Assembly (NCBI RefSeq): GCF_020382885.2
Contig: NC_058510.1
Location: forward strand, 9,606,862-9,670,861
Reading direction: 5' to 3'
Length of the DNA stretch: 64,000 nt
DNA from: Scatophagus argus
Taxonomy: Eukaryota > Chordata > Actinopteri > Scatophagidae
Positions 51,596-64,000 of the stretch are shown here, in pieces. The translations under genes were made by a program, and so were the position numbers. The notes below the pieces were generated by a model, which was not told the DNA's origin, made no database searches, and saw nothing but the letters and a program-made list of their open reading frames with translations. How positions within the stretch are numbered: position 1 is the stretch's first letter; every line of letters begins with the position of its first letter.

Positions 51596-54107
51596 CTACT
51601 TATCCCCCAGGATGGCATACTGGTTGTCAAGCTGCAACTGCTGCATAGAAGCACCACTATTCTCCTCTCTACCACGGTTTCTGTGTTTCACAACCTCAAA
51701 GGTCTTCTCCATTTCTCTATCCCTGAAACACAGACATCCATTGCTTCAGTCAACCTCCCAGTCAAAGCGTGTTAAACTATTGTCATTCTTGCTCTACTTA
51801 CTTGCGTGTCTCCACGTGCTTGGCGGTGGCCAGCAGAGAGGGGAACTGTGCGTCACTGAAAATTTCAGGAGGCCCCTGGCTGGGCCCTCGTTTGCTTGTG
51901 GTCAGCCGAGCCCCTGGAGGGCGATATACTCCAGCAGGCTTCGACTCAGGCACCTCTGCTTCCTCTGCGGTTAAAGAAATAACACCAGTTAGAGGAAAAA
52001 GTGCATAGTCATTTATTTTATCAAAACATATTATATATATCACAATAACTGGAGGTTTACAACTGCTCCAGGCTGTGTTCTCAGTTGTCTTCTGATAAAG
52101 CAAAGGTATTATTTTTTTATTTCCTAGCAAAACGGAAGTTATCACTAAACTGACAAAGATTACTCCAGCGACTAATTTCCAGTGAAAAACATGATGTCTT
52201 CATTCAGACACCATTTTTACAGAGGACTGAAAGAGCTCCATCTCAGGGTACAACAACAATCACCTGAAGCTCAATACCAAAACCAATGAGCTTGTGGTGG
52301 ACTAAAATGCTTCAAATATGGATGTTGCTGCGAAGAAGCTACAACTTTTAAAAAGTGGATGGTTCAAACACATCTTCAAGCCGACAGCACAGAAGATGGA
52401 CAACACAAAAACATAATGCATTTACTGACCCACAGGTGCAGCAGCAGGAGCTGGAGGAGCACCAGACTTGTTCCAGGGACCAGACACTTTGTCTCCGCTG
52501 ACCGGAATGATCTCGCCATCCTCACCAACCTCCTCTTTCTCGTACTCCTCCTCCTCTTTCTCGTCACTGCAAACAGCCAGAAGAACGTTGAGCAAAAGTG
52601 AACCAAAAAACTATTGAGGACATTTTTTCTTTGTAAAATTAGTTGATTTATTCAGTCATTATAAAAGGGGGAAATATTATATGTACTTTTTAGCAAAATC
52701 TACAATAGAAACCTTTATATAGAGAATGGTGAAAAAAAAAAAAGTTTGATTTAAACTGTTTTTTTTTTTTTTTGTAAATGCTGAAAAATAAAAGTATGAT
52801 CTGTAGTCAGATTAGCTGTATCATTATGACGAGAATTCACCAAACATCCAATGCATGGCAGCTACACAAAGACAATATGTTTGAGTCCAAGAGTGCTTTA
52901 AACTCTTGCAAATACTAGCATTAGTATAGTTAGAAGGTGGATAGAAGAGGATTTATCAAGTGTTGGAAGATGGTGAACCAGTCACAGGGGCCATGGTCCT
53001 TACTGGCCCCCATTTGATGACATCAAGCTCCTGACAGCTCCTGATGTCCCACTAGAGTCATGACAACCATTTTACTCTCACCTTATCTGCAAAGCTTGGA
53101 GCCGAAGCCCGCTGTAGTCCACTTCTTTCTGCTCAAACTCTTTCCATTCCTCATCCTCCTTGGTAGAAAGAAATATTAATTCAAAACACATTACAGTACA
53201 GTTACATTCATTATTCCCTTCAAAAGCTTAAAAGTAGTATTTTTTTATTTTTTATTTTTTTTAAGAAAAGACCATCACGGTCTGTTTAGAAAAAAACATA
53301 TGCACTCTGATAAGATTTCCCCATGAAATGGATATACAGGCCAGAAAAGTTTGGGTCACCCACCCACCAGTGTGACAAACTACTTAAACCTTCTACTAGA
53401 AAATGTATCTTTGTCACGCAATGATACCATCGTGTCATTTGAAGCTAAAAGGCAGCCAACCCCTTATAAACTAGTGACAAATGGCGGCTCGGCCTAGTTG
53501 GACGACCACGATTCAAAGAGGGGGAATGACAGCTTCCCATGCGAACACAAGGCCACTGTCTGTAGGTTACCTAATGAGTGAGCCTCAAATGTTTAAATCA
53601 AAGTAGTACTATGATTTAAACACGGGTAGTCATAAAACGCGTGCCGTGCTAAGTTCTGTATCCCGTCAAAATGTGTCCCAGGGGAAACCATATGTTATAC
53701 GTTGGCTAGTAACCGGCGTTTCCTCCCGTCATGTCAAACTACAGTTAGCTTACATGCATGGGTTTGCCTCATTAATTGGAGAAACGTTAAATGGCTGTCA
53801 GAAAATTGGGGCCAACTACAAGGAGGAAACGGATTGTGTAGGGGGATGCGCATTTTCATACGACACCGGCAACTGTTAAAGACGCTGATGCAAAAAGTTA
53901 ACAGAGAGCAGGATCAGTTACCTTTTCGATCTGTGCGTCGGGATTCTCGTTTTTCGCAGATTTTTCTTTCTCTCTCTTGGTCTTTTTCATCACAGCTGCC
54001 GTGGGCCCGGCAGCAGACTCTTTGCCCTTTCCTTTCTCCTTCTTCTTCTTTTTATCCCGCTTGGCAAAGAAATCGTCCAGACTCTTCTCTGTTGATACAT
54101 CCGCCAT
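51596..54107 (-). CDS. cdv3: CDV3 homolog (cdv3), complete coding region
   Basis: A small hydrophilic vertebrate protein, first named from carnitine-deficient mouse heart; its biochemical role is not established. Five coding exons: 54107-53922, 53158-53082, 52566-52430, 51964-51802, 51722-51596, total 690 nt, 229 residues (human about 258). The N-terminus reads SLDDFFAKRDKKKKKEK, the hallmark of the family, then a Lys/Ala-rich stretch. The conserved core EWKEFEQKEVDYSGLRLQA follows, then VSGPWNK, the motif AGVYRPPGARLTTSKRG, QGPPEIFSDAQFPSL, and a C-terminal LQLDNQYAILGDK. All splices keep frame. The start is the only ATG consistent with the family N-terminus and sits 3' of a plausible 5' UTR. 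The 3' UTR likely runs to about 50.7 kb. Confidence 0.95.
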
Positions 54108-55640
54108 TTTCGATGAGCAACGTTAACTAGTTTAGCTAGCTTAACCGAGCAATGACAAGTGTGAAAATCTGCCGCCAGGGAACCACAACAGCTGTTCAAG
54201 CGATCAGAAAAGACAGAGGTGCTCCTCAACTTAACGAATTATCTTCTGCTACACGCTGATAAAAATGTCCACCCTAGAGCCCTGGCTGAATCGTTAGCAA
54301 CCCTGTCAACCATGCCATGCACGGACTATTTGACAAATCAGTACACTAACCCGGAAACCCTTCTCTCAACCGGAAGTAGTATGAACTTTACGTCAGTTCA
54401 GTCTGATATCTTTTTCTAGCCAAATTTAGATAAGAAAAATATGTTTCATTATTTTTTTCATCACACGTAGTATAATTCTTTTTTCTTTTTTTTTTTTACT
54501 GCTAACAGCTAGTTATAATATACCAGAATTTAGAAATTATAAAAAATAAGAGTAATGATTGAAAATAACACTCAAAATTATAAGATAATGACTAAAAATA
54601 TTGACTAAACGGCTAAATCAGTCATATATTCATTTTTTTCAATTCCATTTATTTATATAGCACCAATTCAACAACAAAAGTTATCTCATGACACTTTCCA
54701 TTTAGAGCAGGTCTACACCAAACTCTTTAATTACATTTTTATACAGAGCCATATCAGCCATGTTGCACCACTAATCCCATAACTCTAAAACATCCTCTTA
54801 CAAATAATAAATGTTATCTATTAAAATCAAATTAAAGAGTTTGGTTTAGACCTGCTATAATAGGACAGTGTCATAAGACAACTGTTGTTGTGTTTTGGCG
54901 CTATATGAATAAATTGAACTGAACTGAACTGAAATGAATTACCCATTGAATCTCATCTGTCCACTGCTGGCTTCTCGTCATGTTGCTGGGAAGGCCGGGT
55001 GGGGTTGGGGGGGGGCTGTTTTTATATTATGCTATGTTGTATATAATAATTAGTTTTGTTATGATTACTGTATCTGTCTATTTACCTGTGTACACAGGTA
55101 TACAGACAGACAGCAGATGTAGCAGAAGCTACATCACTAAATTGTGATAGTTTTCGTAAAGTTGTAGGAAAGCAGTAACTTCATGAATGATTAGAAGATC
55201 AAAACAGAGGAAGAGGGGACAAAAAGAAATGAATGGAGAGGAGAACATAAGAAAAGGAAGAAACTTTGAACTCCTGCAACACAGCATGTTAGCATCAATG
55301 TAGATATAATTTAAAATATGGGTAAAAAAAAAGACAATGTGATGTTTTTTTTTCCAGCTTTGAACAGGCCTACAGATCTGTTATTAACACTCATACCAAA
55401 CAAAAGCTTGTAAACACATTACTGAACTGATGTCATATTCCCAGACCTGCAGGTCACTTGACCAAATGCGGCACTGGTGCACAAAGAGAAAATTCTAGCA
55501 CACTGCATCAATGGATGTGCTGTGGTTGGCGAGATTGTTTACACCGCTTTGTTAAATAGTAAGCCTGAATAGCAACATGTGTAAATGTCCACTGATCAAA
55601 TTTTGATTTAAAGAGGACAAATGAGACATGTGTTTCAGTG
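54108..55640. other. Intergenic region between cdv3 5' end and tmem108 3' end
   Basis: The first 100-300 bases are the cdv3 leader and promoter side; no TATA box was noted. The rest is AT-rich without a supportable exon, and contains the inverted-repeat element at 54640-54922 and a G-run near 55007-55016. Human BFSP2 lies between CDV3 and TMEM108; I saw no bfsp2 exon here. Confidence 0.55.
54640..54922. mobile_element. Short element with long inverted arms (foldback/MITE-like)
   Basis: The left arm at about 54640-54731 (TTTATTTATATAGCACCAATTC through GCAGGTCTACACCAAACTCT) is matched in reverse by the right arm at about 54831-54922 (AGAGTTTGGTTTAGACCTGC through GCGCTATATGAATAAATTG). Identity is roughly 80% by eye. 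The GCGCTATAT-AATAAATTGAA end is a common fish repeat terminus. No coding capacity and no clear target duplication. Confidence 0.6.
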
Positions 55641-55652
55641 TTTTTTCTTTGT

Positions 55653-55658
55653 TTTATT
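55653..55658 (-). terminator. tmem108: Candidate poly(A) signal for tmem108
   Basis: AATAAA on the minus strand about 2.1 kb after the tmem108 stop codon. Between the two, no other gene is visible, so 55640-57783 is best read as a long 3' UTR. Usage is unproven. Confidence 0.4.
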
Positions 55659-56304
55659 GCTCAGCAGTAAAAAGTACAGTGTATACTACAGTACAAAAAA
55701 TACATAATGTTGAACACTGCTCCACCGTGCCACTGAACATTTTGTAAAATATCCACTTTTGAGCGTGCAAAACGAGAAGCCCAGCTGTGAGCATCCAATG
55801 CATGAAATATCAATATGTTTATCCGTGTTATTCAACATCATCACCATTTGAATCTGGTGATTACAGAACAACATCTCACAATGCAGTAAATCTTTAGCTA
55901 TGACAGAGGCAGGCAGCATTGATTATTGGAGAAAACTGCAGCAATGCAAAGTGAAACGGGTGATAGAAGGACCACAGAATCAATAATTAAACATAATATT
56001 CACACACACTTTTTAATTAAATTGCCTCTGTATGTGCTCACAGTAAATATTCAGCATACATTATTTATCTCAGTATTTTTACTGGTCAGCACTTTTGACA
56101 GTCTCTAACATATATTATGGGGTTCAGCAACTAATTCACAATCATTCAACAAATTTCAGCAAAACACTTTGCATTGATGGACAAACACAGCATTTGTGGA
56201 GGGAGACATTTACAGTAACAAAGCTGGTCTAACTGTTTCCTATGGCATTAAGAATTTTTCTCAAACTGGAATACAACCAGTAGCCACTCCACAATATAGA
56301 CAAG

Positions 56305-56328
56305 AGACAGACAGACAGACAGACAGAC
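56305..56328. repeat. (GACA)n microsatellite
   Basis: About six tandem ACAG units within the presumed tmem108 3' UTR. Further imperfect CAGACA units continue to about 56358. Confidence 0.85.
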
Positions 56329-57783
56329 ACATACAGAGGCACAAACAGACACAGACAGAAAAACAGATAAAACAGAGCTGAGAGTGATACAAAGTCTTGT
56401 TTGACTTAAAGTAACAGTGATATTTGGTTAAGGAGGGGCAACACATTTGAACTCATCCATCCACATTTGACTGCACACTCCCAGTGTGCTTACATGGACA
56501 AACAGGGCATTAACACATGAGCATACTCATATATAAAGGGCCAACATAAGGAATTAAGACATCTATGTGGTCCCTCTTCAGAGAAGCTGGTGACACATGA
56601 GGGGGAAAGCCATTTCAAGTCAAAACTGCAGGATATAGAATCAAAATCACTCAAATATTCTGCTCAACACAACCTTTAAAATCTTGGCCCGTATGTATCA
56701 AACTGCTAAGTCAGATGTTTTAATCAAGAAGAAGAAAAAAATCCTTCTAATTCTCACATTTCTTAACAATGCCCTTAACTTTATGAGCACTCCAGAGGCA
56801 TCGGCGGATTTCTGATTTCCTATTATCCAGTCTATATCTGACAAAGGTTTCTCACCATTTTAAAACTGCTACAAACCCACAATAGGCCTAAATGATTTCT
56901 TGACAACTCGAGCAGAAACAAGTTGTGAACAAACACTGACATCTTAAGCTTTTAAGCAGCTGATTTACCCATCTAGCTGATATAAAGCAACAGTGTCACT
57001 CATTTGGAGTCCTGTTCCTGGTCGCCTGATGCGAATGCAAGTCCAATATTCACTCTCTTTTAGCTCCACTTTTGGTCTCTACCACTTAAACTTTAACTTT
57101 TAAAGGACATCTGGTTCTTTAGCCGCGAAATGTCCCACCATTCTCACCAGCTAATCTCTCTAGTGTCTCCCTACCGTTTGGTGCTGAGCAGCTAGTGTAC
57201 AGTGGATTTTTAGAGCTTTTTCACTAGACATGAGTCTGGACATGCTGTGAGCTGGCTGTCCTAACAACTTTTTAACTCCTAAGTTTGCTCAGTTGATAAA
57301 TACGGACCCTGATCTCACAAGCAGTAAATCTCTGCCCTCCCGCCCCCATGCCCCAAGATTGTAGGTGCTATATTCAAGTTCAACAGGCTATAAGTATTTT
57401 GGGATTGATTTTAAAGGTAAAATAAAATTACAGCTTTAATGTTTTCATAGCACATTTCTCTCTCTAAAGCGGATTCCATGTGGCAGCATCCATCCACAAG
57501 CTACTGTAGTGAAACAAAACCACATATATTCTGTATTTTATAAAGACAATAAAAACCCTTTATCACAATTAAGCCTTTTGTAGAAAATGTACATCAGAAA
57601 AATATGCAGGTGCATTCTCATAGTAAATAGTGTCTGTTTACATCACTTCTCTCTGGTTGCTCTTTGTGTTGATCATATACAGTATAAAGTCAAAGTCTCT
57701 GAATATTTAAGACATATATAAAATAGACAACAACAGCAGGGGGAGTAGAAGAGGACGATCCAACTGTGTCTCTTTTTCTGTCT

Positions 57784-64000
<6,217 letters not shown>

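Overview
The window is vertebrate nuclear DNA, almost certainly from a teleost fish. Genes are split into many short exons with GT-AG introns, the protein products match vertebrate families, and the introns carry fish-type miniature transposons and microsatellites. It contains four recognisable protein-coding genes and one tandemly duplicated block of small, unrecognised secreted-peptide genes. All exon joins were made by eye from splice signals and reading-frame continuity; no alignment or search was run.

Layout. (1) 1-31.8 kb, plus strand: the 3' three quarters of scrib (Scribble planar polarity protein). It covers the end of the LRR region, an acidic linker, four PDZ domains and a long Ser/Pro-rich tail. 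Thirty-six exons join in frame to about 1,636 residues ending at 29815, plus one 50-residue cassette exon and an alternative terminal exon. The N-terminal LRR exons lie left of the window. (2) 31.9-39.3 kb, minus strand: kif9, a kinesin-9 motor of motile cilia, tail to tail with scrib, essentially complete in 20 exons. (3) 38.65-50.2 kb: a direct tandem duplication of about 5.7 kb. Each unit carries the kif9 promoter and first coding exon (minus strand) and two short plus-strand genes for secreted peptides of about 62-68 residues (called type 1 and type 2 here). Type 1 and type 2 share a related signal-peptide exon, so they are older paralogs of each other. (4) 50.7-54.1 kb, minus strand: cdv3, complete in five coding exons. 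(5) 55.6-64 kb, minus strand: the 3' part of tmem108 (retrolinkin), three exons with a probable 2 kb 3' UTR; its first coding exon is not visible.

The most interesting part is the duplicated block. The two type 1 copies differ only by silent changes. The two type 2 copies differ by in-frame deletions and clustered amino-acid replacements in the mature peptide, although the surrounding non-coding DNA is nearly identical. The kif9 promoter, with an RFX X-box-like site, sits head to head with a type 1 gene in both units, so kif9 may have two interchangeable promoters. I do not recognise the peptide family and assign it no function. Human SCRIB, KIF9 and CDV3/TMEM108 lie in three separate places, so the order scrib-kif9-cdv3-tmem108 is a fish arrangement.
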